Source: Deltaproteobacteria bacterium
GTDB taxonomy: Bacteria; Myxococcota_C; UBA6777
Length of the DNA: 64,000 bases
Direction of reading: 5' to 3'
NCBI GenBank assembly: GCA_006226375.1
Contig: SBHC01000005.1
Location: forward strand, 62,001-126,000
Under the pieces are notes generated by a model, which was given only the letters and a program-made list of their open reading frames with translations, searched no databases and was not told where the DNA came from. This document shows, in pieces, positions 34,993 to 44,562 of this stretch. The position numbers and the translations under genes were made by a program. How positions within the stretch are numbered: position 1 is the first letter of the stretch; the number at the start of each line of letters is the position of its first letter.

Positions 34993-37900
34993 ATGTCTCA
35001 TGTTACAAATGTATGGATCCGCGGGTGTGTTGTGATGGCGAGTCTGGCTTTGGTCTGCCAGGTCGCCCTTTTTGGTTGTGGAGGTGGTCGCCCTTGCAAT
35101 GATGCGGGCGACTGTATTTCAGGAGAGCAATGCATCTCCTCCCAATGTGTCGTCACCCAACCCCAAACCTGTCAGAGCAACGGTGACTGCAAGGCCAACC
35201 AGATCTGTGAAAAAGGCCAGTGCACCGACACAACCAAGCCAGAGTGTACGTCCAACAGCGACTGTCCCTCAGGACAAGAATGCCAGGAGCAAACATGCAA
35301 AGTTCCTCCCAAGCCCAAGTGCACAACGGCCCAAGAGGACTGCAAGCCTGGACAAACCTGTGAGAGCGGCGTTTGCAAAGGCACGCCGTACGAATGCACC
35401 CAAGACACCGACTGCAAAGACAAGACCAAGCCGTTTTGTTCGTCGGCCAACAAATGCGAGTGGGAGTGCAAAGCCGACAGCGACTGCATCCAGGGTTACC
35501 GTTGTGACCAGAACCGCTGCGTCTTGAACCAAAAGGAATGCTCAGCCGACGCAGACTGCAAAGGCAAGGCACGACAATTCTGTTCCGACGACGGCAACTG
35601 CGAGTGGTCTTGTCGAACAAACCAAGACTGTAAGATTCGGGAGAAGTGCAACTCCCAATACATCTGCGAGCCACGCACCGACATCTGCAAAACCAACGCG
35701 CAATGCCAAGCGGGAGAAGTGTGTTGGGGAGAGCGCTGCCTGAAAGAATGCGATCCCACCAACGCTACAGGAGCCTGCCCCACAGACCAACGTTGTCTGG
35801 CCGCAGACTCTAAAAACACCAATGAACCTGGGACAGGCGTCTGTACACCCACCTGCACTCGAAACAACCCAGTCTGCCCCAAAGAGTTTTTCTGCACCAC
35901 ACGGTCCAGCTCGTTGTCCACGGACAAAGACTTGTTCCATTGCTACCCGGCCATTGCCCAAGAAGGAACAGTGCAATATGGAGAACGCTGTGAAACACAA
36001 ACAGTCGGTGGCAAGAGAGTCACGTTCCCTCCCTGTGACGGGCGCAAAGACCTGGTGTGCATGGCCGACAAAAGCCTGGGTAAAAAATGCGCCAAAGCCT
36101 GCATACCCTGGCAAGGATTGACCAACAACCCCAACTGCAAAAGCACAGAGAAATGTTACCGGAGCAACACGCATCTCGGCGGGTTGTGCTTCCCAACAGG
36201 CACCCAAAAAGCTGGAGATGTCTGCACCGAAAGCCCCTGGGATGGACTCCAATGCGAAGGGAACCTGTACTGCTCGGGGCAATCGTCCAAAGCCTGCCAA
36301 AAGCCTTGTGATGACAACAACCCTTGCCCCAACGGCGAGCAATGCAAAGAGGACCTTTACTCACACACAGGACGAGGTTGTGTTGCCCCCAGCAAAGCGT
36401 ACGAGATTTGCAACGCCCAGCAACTCTGCGAAGCTGGCTTAACCTGCGCACCTGCAGAGCGTCGCTGTGTCACATCGTGCAAGACCATCACAGACTGCCC
36501 AGCCAAGCACATGTGCGTTCGCTCCATCTGCCTCCCCCTCTGCATCGAGGCCAACGGCAAACTCTTCAATCCCGACTGCCCCCGTGGCACCTTCTGCTCA
36601 GGCACAACCTGCAAAGTGATGCAGGGAGACCCACAAGTCTTTGGAACAGGACCCAAACAGCAGGGAGAGTCATGCTCTCCTGTCGGGACCGCAAGATGTG
36701 ATGCTCAAAAGGGGCTGCTTTGCGATCCCTTTTTGCGGGCTTGCCTGAAGGCTTGTGATCCATTCCAAGGAGTCGCAAGCAACGCTGCCTGTCAGGGAGC
36801 CGCCTGCCTGGAAAACACCGCCTTGAGCTACCTCGGCGGAGCCTGCGAACTTATCGGAACGGCCAAGCAGGGAGAAGCCTGTCACCCTGTCCAAACACCT
36901 TGTGCCAAAGGACTTGCTTGCAAAGAGAATGTCTGCGCCAAGGTATGTGACCCCCGAAACAACCAAGGGTGTGGAGCCAACGAGTTCTGTTACCAGTCCA
37001 CCTGCATCGCAAAGTGCGACACCCAAGACGGCGTCTACCCCAACACCACCTGCCCCAAACAAACGTTCTGCGCCAGCCCAGAATTGGGCGGAACCGGAGC
37101 CACACAGCCCTACTGTCGAGCCTTTCCTGCGAAAGAAAGTGGACTCAAGACAAAGGGTCAAAGCTGCAGCGCGCTGGCACCGATCCCGACCTTAAAATGC
37201 AACGGAAGCAAGGAACTCTTCTGCGACATTGACACCTGCCAAACCGCTTGTGACCCCGCCCTTGGTTTCCACACGAACGGGGCCTGTGCCTCAGGGGAAA
37301 GCTGCATCCTCGATGACGGTTTCAACTCTCCCTTGGGAGGCAAATGCTTCCGAGTCTGTGACCCCAAGCTGGGCTGGTTCACTCGGACTCGCTGCGCAGA
37401 AGGAACCATCTGTGAAGCCTACAAGGCATCTCCAGGTGTCTGCATCCCCAAGCCAAAGCTGCAGGGTCCCAAAGAGAAGGGAGAGGCATGCAACACACGC
37501 ACCGCAACATCCTATTGCAACGGTAACAAAGGCCTCTTCTGCAGCGACGTTGGAGGAACCTGCCTCACCGCCTGCAACCCAAGGAAGTCCAACACTTGTC
37601 CCACAGGCGAGGTTTGCAAGGAGCATCGGTACTCGTTCCTGGGTGGAGCCTGTGAGAAGGCACCCACCATCACCAAAAAGCTCGGGGAATCCTGTACCCA
37701 ACCTCAGGAGACGTGCGACACAGGGCTGCGTTGTATCCAAGGTTTCTGTCGTGTCCCTTGCGACCAAGCCAAAGGCCTTGATTCCAACCCTGACTGCAGC
37801 GCGGGCCAACGTTGTCGTGGGTACTGTTACACACCTCCCAGCTTTAAGCAGGGCACCCAAGCACTCGGAGATAGCTGCTCGCAAAAAGCTTGCGACGGCA

Positions 37901-38514
37901 GCGCCAAGCTCTTCTGTCAGAACACAGTGTGCGTAAAAGCATGTGACCCCTCCCAAGGAACATCGTGCGCGAGCAAACAACGCTGTGTCATCAACCATGA
38001 GTCTCCCTTGGCTGGGATCTGTGAGTTGAAGCCCACCCAAAAAGTGGGAGAAGCCTGCGCGGCGAACGATCCCGCCCAAACATGTCAGGCCGGTTTGTTC
38101 TGTTACAAGGGCACCTGTGTGCAAGCCTGTGATCCAAACCAAAGCTCCACTTGCAAAGCAGGCGAACATTGTGCCTACCACCCACCCAGTCCAACCCTGG
38201 GAGGCTGCACGAGCACCAAACTCACAGAAGGACAACCTTGCTCCAACTTTGACCTCTCCAAAAGCTGTGACAGCGGACTGCTCTGCCTTCCCAACAAACT
38301 CAGCCAGTTCAAATGTGTGAAGCCCTCCCAAAAGCTCAACCAGTTCTGTGATGACAAACAAAAATCCTGCGTCTCGGGGCTCTCGTGTTGGGGAGGTCGC
38401 TGTCTGACAAGCTGTGACCCCAAAGCTGGAACGTCCAACAACAAGGCCTGCCAAACCACGGAGACGTGCCACTACGCACCCTCAGTTCCCCAAGATGGAG
38501 TTTGCCTGCCTTAA
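34993..38514 (+). CDS. large Cys-rich repeat lipoprotein
   Basis: 1173 residues. The signal peptide ends QVALFGC (Cys29). The first ~200 mature residues hold short four-Cys repeats (CQSNGDCKANQICEKGQC type). The rest is built of longer units with a recurring pattern of C-D-P-x-x-G, GLxC and GEACxxxxxxC, roughly 60-80 residues each, ten or more copies. Disulfide-rich extended stalks of this sort are frequent in myxobacterial surface proteins. I chose ATG 34993 over upstream in-frame starts because the signal peptide begins there and AGGAG lies upstream. No head domain is visible, unlike the protein at 12567. Function unknown. Confidence 0.8.
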   Translation: MSHVTNVWIRGCVVMASLALVCQVALFGCGGGRPCNDAGDCISGEQCISSQCVVTQPQTCQSNGDCKANQICEKGQCTDTTKPECTSNSDCPSGQECQEQTCKVPPKPKCTTAQEDCKPGQTCESGVCKGTPYECTQDTDCKDKTKPFCSSANKCEWECKADSDCIQGYRCDQNRCVLNQKECSADADCKGKARQFCSDDGNCEWSCRTNQDCKIREKCNSQYICEPRTDICKTNAQCQAGEVCWGERCLKECDPTNATGACPTDQRCLAADSKNTNEPGTGVCTPTCTRNNPVCPKEFFCTTRSSSLSTDKDLFHCYPAIAQEGTVQYGERCETQTVGGKRVTFPPCDGRKDLVCMADKSLGKKCAKACIPWQGLTNNPNCKSTEKCYRSNTHLGGLCFPTGTQKAGDVCTESPWDGLQCEGNLYCSGQSSKACQKPCDDNNPCPNGEQCKEDLYSHTGRGCVAPSKAYEICNAQQLCEAGLTCAPAERRCVTSCKTITDCPAKHMCVRSICLPLCIEANGKLFNPDCPRGTFCSGTTCKVMQGDPQVFGTGPKQQGESCSPVGTARCDAQKGLLCDPFLRACLKACDPFQGVASNAACQGAACLENTALSYLGGACELIGTAKQGEACHPVQTPCAKGLACKENVCAKVCDPRNNQGCGANEFCYQSTCIAKCDTQDGVYPNTTCPKQTFCASPELGGTGATQPYCRAFPAKESGLKTKGQSCSALAPIPTLKCNGSKELFCDIDTCQTACDPALGFHTNGACASGESCILDDGFNSPLGGKCFRVCDPKLGWFTRTRCAEGTICEAYKASPGVCIPKPKLQGPKEKGEACNTRTATSYCNGNKGLFCSDVGGTCLTACNPRKSNTCPTGEVCKEHRYSFLGGACEKAPTITKKLGESCTQPQETCDTGLRCIQGFCRVPCDQAKGLDSNPDCSAGQRCRGYCYTPPSFKQGTQALGDSCSQKACDGSAKLFCQNTVCVKACDPSQGTSCASKQRCVINHESPLAGICELKPTQKVGEACAANDPAQTCQAGLFCYKGTCVQACDPNQSSTCKAGEHCAYHPPSPTLGGCTSTKLTEGQPCSNFDLSKSCDSGLLCLPNKLSQFKCVKPSQKLNQFCDDKQKSCVSGLSCWGGRCLTSCDPKAGTSNNKACQTTETCHYAPSVPQDGVCLP

Positions 38515-38675
38515 TGGGGGAAACTCCCAGACCCTTCATTCCCTTGCCTCAGATCGTTCCTCCCACGTCAGCGCACCGCGCATTCCAATTGACAAACGAA
38601 GGTCGCTCCCCTAGGCTTTTGAAGTGTTCCAAGTGCAAGCTTCAAGCCCAACAACGCTACAAGATGTAGGTTGAG

Positions 38676-40634
38676 ATGACCGCGCCTTCCCATTGCATCA
38701 AGTGTAACAAAGAGCTTCCTCCAGGAGCTTTGTTTTGTGCCTACTGTGGGACAAAGCAAGACGCCCCCCAAACCGAGGCGGAGCGGACCCTGATTGATGT
38801 GAGCGTGGACGCATCCGAAGCCCAAACGCTGGTCGCCACCCCCCAAGACCACCCCAGCACAGTTGACACACTGGACGTAGCCCCCTACCCCATCCCGTCG
38901 TCTTCGGAAAAAAAGCAGCCCCCTCCGCAACTCGCCAAGATGCTCCCGCCAGGCGGCGTGCTCCCTGCAGGCACCGTGATTGGACGCCACTACGTGCTGG
39001 AAGAGAAGATCGGAGAAGGCGGAATGGGCGTGGTCTATCGCGCCTTTGACCGGGTAATGGAGCGCAGCGTTGCGATCAAGCTGCTCCACGCTAACCTCCT
39101 CGGAGAACAGGGCATCCGACGACGCTTTCTGCGGGAAGGTCGGCTGATGTCAACCCTGAACCACCCCAACATTGTGCAGGTCTATGACTTGCTCGAAGAG
39201 CAACGTATCCTCGCTCTGGTCATGGAGTTTGTAGAAGGCATCACGCTCACCGAGCACCTCAAGCAGTGGGGCGGACAACTCCCTTACGCGGAGATCCTCA
39301 ATCTCCTTGTCCCTGTACTCGACGCCATGGAAGAAGCACACAACCAGGGCATCATCCACCGCGACTTAAAGCCTGACAACATCCTCCTGCAGCACACAGC
39401 AACCCGGATGTTTCCGAAGATTGCCGACTTTGGGTTGGCCAAGATCATCGAAGGGACAAGCTACACAGTGAGCGGTGCTTTGCTGGGGACCTGCATGTAC
39501 ATGTCGCCCGAGCAAATCAAAAACAAGCTCAGCCTCGATCAACGCGCAGACATCTACTCGTTGGGCATTACGCTGTACCAACTCTGCGCCGGTCGCTGCC
39601 CGTTTCAAGACACCAATCACTTCGCCCTGATGATGGCTCACGTCCAGCAAGAACCCGTTCCTCCCTCTCGACTCCGCGACGACCTGCCTGAAGCGTTGGA
39701 GGCTTTGATTCTGGAAGCCCTTGTCAAAGAACCCGACGAACGACTCTCCTCCTGCCTGGAGTTTCGAGAGCGCCTGGAAGCTGCGATACCCCACACCGAG
39801 CCACCCCCCACACCGGAGCCTGTGCAGGCCACTCTTCCCCCTGTGCTGGCTCAGGCCGATGGCAGCGAGATGGTCTTAATTCCCAGTGGCGACTTTCTGA
39901 TGGGTCCCAAGCGTCGAAAGATCTACCTGGACGCCTTCTACCTCGACCGTCATCCCGTGACCAACAAACAGTTTCGTACCTTCATGGAAGTCACAGGGTA
40001 TCGCCCCTCGGACGCTTCGTCCCGTCGCTTCCTCTCCCATTGGAGCAACGGAAAGATCCCACGAGGCCAGGAGAACCACCCTGTGGTCTTTGTGTCGTGG
40101 CATGACGCCCGGGCCTACGCGACCTGGGCCGGAAAGGCTCTTCCCACAGAAGCACAATGGGAAAAAGCGGCACGTGGCCTGGACGGTCGCAAGTTTCCTT
40201 GGGGCCGTGAAGCTCCCGACGCCAAGCGCGCCAACTTCGGACGCAGCGCACGAGGCTCTCTCCCTGTTGGCTCTCACGAGCTGGGGGTGTCTCCCTTTGG
40301 CCTCCACGATATGGCTGGCAACGTCTGGGAGTGGTGCGATGACGTTGATGACCCCGAGTTCTATCGCCGTGGCCCCACACACAACCCCCGCAACGTGATG
40401 CGCGACGGGCAAACGCGCTATGTGCTCCGGGGAGGCTCCTGGATGTACGACGCGCAGTCCTTACGAACCACCACACGAAAAGGCTACGAGCCCCATTACC
40501 GTTTGGAAGACGTTGGATTTCGCTGCGTCCGCTACCCCACACAGGTCAACGCTTCGTCTCGACAGGCTGACCCAGGATTGCAAGCTTCAACCTCAGAAGA
40601 AGCAACGGCAAGCTCCAACAACAAAACCCACTGA
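38676..40634 (+). CDS. Ser/Thr protein kinase fused to FGE-sulfatase domain
   Basis: 652 residues. An N-terminal zinc ribbon (CIKCNKELPPGALFCAYC) and a Pro/Glu-rich linker lead to a bacterial Hanks-type kinase at about residues 105-370: glycine loop GEGGMGVVYRAFD, VAIKLL, catalytic HRDLKPDN (about 227) and DFGLAK (about 250). From about residue 396 comes a formylglycine-generating-enzyme-like (SUMF1/EgtB) domain: FYLDRHPVTNKQFRTFM, LPTEAQWEKAARG, HDMAGNVWEWCDD and VLRGGSWMYD. The FGE fold in such fusions is usually thought to bind ligands or to act as an oxidase; the paired cysteines of true FGE are not seen. No membrane segment is visible. It lies 29 bases before the K+ channel gene. Confidence 0.9.
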   Translation: MTAPSHCIKCNKELPPGALFCAYCGTKQDAPQTEAERTLIDVSVDASEAQTLVATPQDHPSTVDTLDVAPYPIPSSSEKKQPPPQLAKMLPPGGVLPAGTVIGRHYVLEEKIGEGGMGVVYRAFDRVMERSVAIKLLHANLLGEQGIRRRFLREGRLMSTLNHPNIVQVYDLLEEQRILALVMEFVEGITLTEHLKQWGGQLPYAEILNLLVPVLDAMEEAHNQGIIHRDLKPDNILLQHTATRMFPKIADFGLAKIIEGTSYTVSGALLGTCMYMSPEQIKNKLSLDQRADIYSLGITLYQLCAGRCPFQDTNHFALMMAHVQQEPVPPSRLRDDLPEALEALILEALVKEPDERLSSCLEFRERLEAAIPHTEPPPTPEPVQATLPPVLAQADGSEMVLIPSGDFLMGPKRRKIYLDAFYLDRHPVTNKQFRTFMEVTGYRPSDASSRRFLSHWSNGKIPRGQENHPVVFVSWHDARAYATWAGKALPTEAQWEKAARGLDGRKFPWGREAPDAKRANFGRSARGSLPVGSHELGVSPFGLHDMAGNVWEWCDDVDDPEFYRRGPTHNPRNVMRDGQTRYVLRGGSWMYDAQSLRTTTRKGYEPHYRLEDVGFRCVRYPTQVNASSRQADPGLQASTSEEATASSNNKTH

Positions 40635-40663
40635 ACCACAGCTTCACCACAAGGGAGACCCCG

Positions 40664-41731
40664 ATGCAGCGTATCAAACAACGCCTGTACGAGATTGTTG
40701 CAGAACCACCCGAAGGCGACAAGCTCGGGAACTTTGTCAACATTGCCATCCTGACGTTGATTGCCGTGAATGTCATGGTGGGTATTCTTGAGACTGTCCC
40801 CTCTCTCAACGCAAAGATGCCGGAGTTTTTTTATTACTTTGAATTTGTCTCTGTGATCATCTTTACGGTCGAGTATGTCCTACGGATGTGGGCTTGCACC
40901 TCCCAAGAGCAGTACAAGCACTGGTTCAAAGGTCGATTAAAGCTGGCCTTAACTCCCATGGCGTTGATTGACCTCTTCGCCATCGCACCGTTCTACCTTC
41001 AAGTGGTCCTGGGCGGCGTGGACCTTCGATTCATCCGGGTACTCCGTCTGTTCCGCCTGTTCCGTCTGTTTCGGATGGGACGCCTGACCAAGGCGTTTGG
41101 AACCCTCGCGTTGGTGTTCCGGCGCAAAAAAGAAGAACTCTACATCGCAGTGGTGGTCCTTATCATTGTGGTGATTTTCTCCGCGAGCCTGATGTATCTC
41201 GTGGAAAGCAAAGTCCCTGGAACCAAGTTCACCAGCGTACCGTCTGCGATGTGGTGGTCGATCATTACAGTCACCACGATTGGGTATGGCGACATGTTCC
41301 CGACCACCCCCTTGGGTCAGTTCCTTGGTGCATTAATCGGATTCACTGGGGTTTGTGTCTTTGCTCTCCCTGTCGCAATTCTAGGCGCGGGCTTCATCGA
41401 AGAGGTCGATCCTGAGTTTCAGCTTCACCCTGCGAACGCCTCCAAAGACAACGAGAAGAAAGAGGCATCTTCCGAATCTCCACCAGGAGAATCCGGCAAG
41501 CCAGGACCTTCCACAAGTTCACCTCCAGCAGAGACAAAGCCCTTGGAACCCACGGCAGCTCCGGCGGGGTCAACGACACCAACGGGTGGAGCGTCTCCAC
41601 CTTTGGACGACGCCTTCCTCGACGCTGTCGCCGATAGAGTCGCTTCCAAGATTGCGGACCAAGTCGCCGACCGTGTCGCCGCTCAAGTCGCAGAGAAGCT
41701 CCTCACCCAGATGAACAAGTCCTCCGATTAA
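40664..41731 (+). CDS. voltage-gated-type potassium channel
   Basis: 355 residues. Six-membrane-segment channel: S1 near 25-45, S4 at about 120-146 with regularly spaced arginines (RFIRVLRLFRLFRLFRMGRL), pore helix and selectivity filter TVTTIGYGDMFP (about 202-213), then S6 (GALIGFTGVCVFALPVAILG). The C-terminal cytoplasmic part has a Pro/Ser/Glu linker and ends in a heptad-like stretch of repeated VADRVA/IADQVA units, likely a four-stranded coiled coil that joins the subunits. It follows the kinase gene by 29 bases and may be its target; that link is only positional. Confidence 0.9.
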   Translation: MQRIKQRLYEIVAEPPEGDKLGNFVNIAILTLIAVNVMVGILETVPSLNAKMPEFFYYFEFVSVIIFTVEYVLRMWACTSQEQYKHWFKGRLKLALTPMALIDLFAIAPFYLQVVLGGVDLRFIRVLRLFRLFRLFRMGRLTKAFGTLALVFRRKKEELYIAVVVLIIVVIFSASLMYLVESKVPGTKFTSVPSAMWWSIITVTTIGYGDMFPTTPLGQFLGALIGFTGVCVFALPVAILGAGFIEEVDPEFQLHPANASKDNEKKEASSESPPGESGKPGPSTSSPPAETKPLEPTAAPAGSTTPTGGASPPLDDAFLDAVADRVASKIADQVADRVAAQVAEKLLTQMNKSSD

Positions 41732-41780
41732 CTCCCCTTCCCTTCTTCCACCTCACAAGAGAAAAGTAGCAGCAACCAGG

Positions 41781-42056
41781 TTAAGGACACAGAGCGTTAA
41801 CGTCGACGCATTCGGATGTTTCGTTACAGGCTTTGGTGTTCCAACAGTTGTAGTAGGCTTGGCACAATTGGCCTGCGTCGGACTTGGCGCGGCATTCTTC
41901 CAGGCATTTGTCCCGATCGATGTTCCCCTCGTTGCAGGAGAACTGCTTGCCACAAACACTGTCACATCCAACCAACGTGCAACCGGAGCCGTACAGGCAA
42001 CCCCATGTCAGAAGCAGCCCCAAAAGAAGCCACATGGATGTTCGCTTCCACACCAT
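41781..42056 (-). CDS. small Cys-rich lipoprotein
   Basis: 91 residues. Hydrophobic signal (about 5-18) then YGSGC (Cys26) or TWGC (Cys20) as possible lipid anchor. The mature ~65 residues carry ten cysteines in a pattern of C-x3-C-x4-C and C-x3-C pairs (CDSVCGKQFSC ... CLEECRAKSDAGQLC), a helical disulfide-bonded mini-domain. AAGGAG precedes the ATG at 42056. It starts 20 bases after the beta-barrel gene and is probably co-transcribed with it. Confidence 0.75.
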   Translation of the reverse strand: MVWKRTSMWLLLGLLLTWGCLYGSGCTLVGCDSVCGKQFSCNEGNIDRDKCLEECRAKSDAGQLCQAYYNCWNTKACNETSECVDVNALCP

Positions 42057-42076
42057 TCCAATCTCCTTGCCTGGTC

Positions 42077-43243
42077 TTAGAACTCCCCACCAAAGCGAAC
42101 AGCGATGAGGGGAACAAAGTCACGACCTCGCCAACGGTGGAACACATACCAATTCGCCAACACAAGCAACGAAGGATTCTTGAACGCGCCCCAGTTTTTG
42201 GCAATCAACCACATGAACGCGGGTCCGAGGCGAAAGTACAGATCGTTCGCTTCAAAGGCTTGCCGGTACGACACCATAGCCAAAAATCGGAACTTCCGCC
42301 ACTCGTATCCTGTAACCCCTTCCACCATCAAGAAATGTTCGGTGTTGTTGAAGATCATGTCGTGGCCACCTTCGTAAAACACGTTGTACAGGTCGGTCTG
42401 CCCATGAGAAGTCCACCAACGTGAGTAACGAACATTGGCAAGCATCAGGAAGCCTTTGATCGCAAATCGCAAGGTCAGGTCCACGCTGAAGATGTGGGAC
42501 AAGGGCAGCACACGACTGCCATTGTTGTTGTCGCTGGCACGCTGGATCTGGTCACGCAACACTTGCTCTCCATCACGGTGGTCAACGATACCGTTGAAAG
42601 CCTGATTGATTGCGCCCATGTTGGAGAACACGCCGCCGCTGAAGAAGGTTGGAACTTGAAAACGGAATCGGTAGGCCGCTCGCAACTTGATGAACGATGC
42701 TGGCTGTATCGCTGCCAAAGCGCCAAACTCAATCCAGGCCGGCGTTAATCGTGAGATCGCAGACAGTCCAAAGTAGTTCTCACGCAGCGCCCGACTCTTG
42801 CTGGCATACAAACGCCAACGATAGCCAGCAGTGGCAATGATCCGGGCACCCAACAAGTTGTAAGAGACTGTCAGGTTCAAGACCGAAGTGAACCCTGTGA
42901 TTGTATCTTGGGACTTGCTTTTCTTCCCTCGGATTCTTCCTGTCGGTGGTTGAGACGTCATCGCCTGGGCCAGCCATCGTTGACGAGGAGAGTCTCCAGG
43001 AGACAAGGGGGATGGAGACTTCGCCAAACGCAAGGTGGGTTCAGGCAAAACCAACGGAGTATCGATGGAGGGGAGAGCTTCGGCTTGTGGTGCGGGCTCC
43101 CCAGGAGACGCCCAAGCCGACGAAAGGCCCCATCCCAACAAGAGCATGAGAGAACACACCAAAGCTTGGAAACCCAGTGTCCAAAACGAACGGCTTTTAA
43201 GCCGCGCTTGAGGTCGAGAACCAACAGGTACGAGCGTGCACAT
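42077..43243 (-). CDS. predicted outer-membrane beta-barrel protein
   Basis: 388 residues. A signal peptide with an unusually long basic start (about residues 1-45, ending SSAWA), then a Pro-rich linker to about residue 120. From there come alternating amphipathic strands (LNLTVSYNLLGARIIATAGY, FLMLANVRYSRWW, FRFLAMVSYRQAF) up to a final FVPLIAVRFGGEF, the C-terminal Phe typical of barrels inserted by BamA. I do not recognise the family. ATG 43243 is preferred (GGGAGG upstream) over TTG 43270. It leads the small lipoprotein gene at 42056, perhaps a plug or assembly partner. Confidence 0.68.
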   Translation of the reverse strand: MCTLVPVGSRPQARLKSRSFWTLGFQALVCSLMLLLGWGLSSAWASPGEPAPQAEALPSIDTPLVLPEPTLRLAKSPSPLSPGDSPRQRWLAQAMTSQPPTGRIRGKKSKSQDTITGFTSVLNLTVSYNLLGARIIATAGYRWRLYASKSRALRENYFGLSAISRLTPAWIEFGALAAIQPASFIKLRAAYRFRFQVPTFFSGGVFSNMGAINQAFNGIVDHRDGEQVLRDQIQRASDNNNGSRVLPLSHIFSVDLTLRFAIKGFLMLANVRYSRWWTSHGQTDLYNVFYEGGHDMIFNNTEHFLMVEGVTGYEWRKFRFLAMVSYRQAFEANDLYFRLGPAFMWLIAKNWGAFKNPSLLVLANWYVFHRWRGRDFVPLIAVRFGGEF

Positions 43244-43615
43244 GAGCGAGAAGCCTCCCTTTTCTGGCAACGGGGCGCGGTTTGCCTCTCTTCATAAGGC
43301 AGAGCAAACTGGACAGACCACTCTGCTGCCCGCCGTCTGCCTGCGATCCACTGCGCCCGGTATGCTGCGGCATAAACTGATAAAACAGGTGGACTTTAGT
43401 TTAATGTACGCAAGGGGACCGTTGTCAAGACAAACCTTTATGAGAAAAAGGAAATGAGTGAGATACAACGGCCCAACGTGAAGTTGACCGAGATCAACGA
43501 AAGGCTTGATAACACCTGGCATATTGAATACCGTTCACTTCTATAATGAAAGTTGAAATGTGCGAACGAGAGTCCGTCAAACCGGCCGTTCCCCAAGCGC
43601 CACTCAGGAGGTCCC
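43244..43615. promoter_or_regulatory. divergent intergenic region; candidate -10 at 43542-43547
   Basis: 372 bases between the barrel gene (leftward) and the stress-protein gene (rightward). A perfect -10 hexamer TATAAT lies at 43542-43547, 69 bases before the stress-protein ATG, but no good -35 stands at the right distance, so an activator or alternative sigma factor may be needed. The ribosome binding site CAGGAGG is at 43604-43610. Confidence 0.4.
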
Positions 43616-44545
43616 ATGATTGCCATCCAAAAAATTCTCTACCCCACAGACTTTTCGTCGGATGCTCGGCAGGCGCTCAACCACGCACTGTTCTTGGCTG
43701 AGCAGTTTGATGCAGAGTTGCACATGCTGCACGTCATGACCTTGCACAACGACGACCCCTACAACGTCGCGTATCACTTTGAAACAGTCGAAGATCTTGA
43801 CTCTCGTCTGCAGGCCTTGGCGACATCAGAGATGGCAGACTTGTTGAAGCCTCATCAGAACGATGTCCTCAGGGTGGTGCAAGCGCAACGCAAAGAGTCG
43901 CATCCTGTCCCTGCCATTTTGGCCTACATCCAAGAGGCTGAGATTGACCTTGTTGTGATGGGAACCCGGGGACGTCGCGGCCTGTCCAAGATGTTCCAAG
44001 GTAGCGTCACCGAAGAAACCGTTCGGCTCGCACCGTGTCCCGTCTTGACCGTTCACAGTGACACCGAGCAAACAGCCGTGGACCAGTTCAGCAAGATCCT
44101 GGTCCCTGTCGACTTCTCCGAGCATTCCAGGCAGGCGCTCCTCGCGGCTGTTGAGCTTGCTCAAACGTACGACGCGTCGCTTCAGCTGGTGCACGTCCTG
44201 GAAGCTCCCGTCATGCCCGACTATTACATGTCGATGGTGGGCTCCATTGCAAGCGACACCTTGGAGCTGATGGAGCGCTCGGCCTATGAGTCGTTGGACC
44301 AGATGATGGAGCCTTACCAATCCCAGGACAACTGCCCTGCGTATAGCTCCCATGTTATTCATGGCCGGGCCACCGTCGAGGTCACAGAGTTTGCGAAAGA
44401 GCAAAATACAGACCTCATCGTCCTCTCAACCCACGGCCTCACAGGCCTCCAACGGGTGGTCTTCGGTAGCGTCGCCGAACATATCGTCCGCCTCGCTGAA
44501 TGTCCTGTGTTTACGGTCAAAGCGTTTACCCAAGCAGACGATTAA
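43616..44545 (+). CDS. tandem-domain universal stress protein
   Basis: 309 residues, two UspA domains. Domain 1 (about 1-145) starts IQKILYPTDFSSDARQAL and has the nucleotide-binding loop GTRGRRGLSKMFQGSVTEE near residue 115. Domain 2 (about 155-309) starts FSKILVPVDFSEHSRQAL and has STHGLTGLQRVVFGSVAEH near residue 271. Both fit the ATP-binding consensus G-x2-G-x9-G-S. Such proteins help survival under starvation, redox or membrane stress, often as dimers; here the dimer is built into one chain. ATG 43616 with a perfect ribosome binding site is clearly the start. Single-gene unit. Confidence 0.92.
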   Translation: MIAIQKILYPTDFSSDARQALNHALFLAEQFDAELHMLHVMTLHNDDPYNVAYHFETVEDLDSRLQALATSEMADLLKPHQNDVLRVVQAQRKESHPVPAILAYIQEAEIDLVVMGTRGRRGLSKMFQGSVTEETVRLAPCPVLTVHSDTEQTAVDQFSKILVPVDFSEHSRQALLAAVELAQTYDASLQLVHVLEAPVMPDYYMSMVGSIASDTLELMERSAYESLDQMMEPYQSQDNCPAYSSHVIHGRATVEVTEFAKEQNTDLIVLSTHGLTGLQRVVFGSVAEHIVRLAECPVFTVKAFTQADD

Positions 44546-44562
44546 GCCAGCCCTCCGCCCGT

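Noticed and set aside
37291-38472. Minus-strand frame of 393 codons (and similar ones at 13635-14753 and 35542-36342) opposite Cys-rich genes
   Set aside because: They are antisense to clearly coding Cys-repeat genes; the Cys/Gly codons read in reverse give open Ala/Thr-rich frames.
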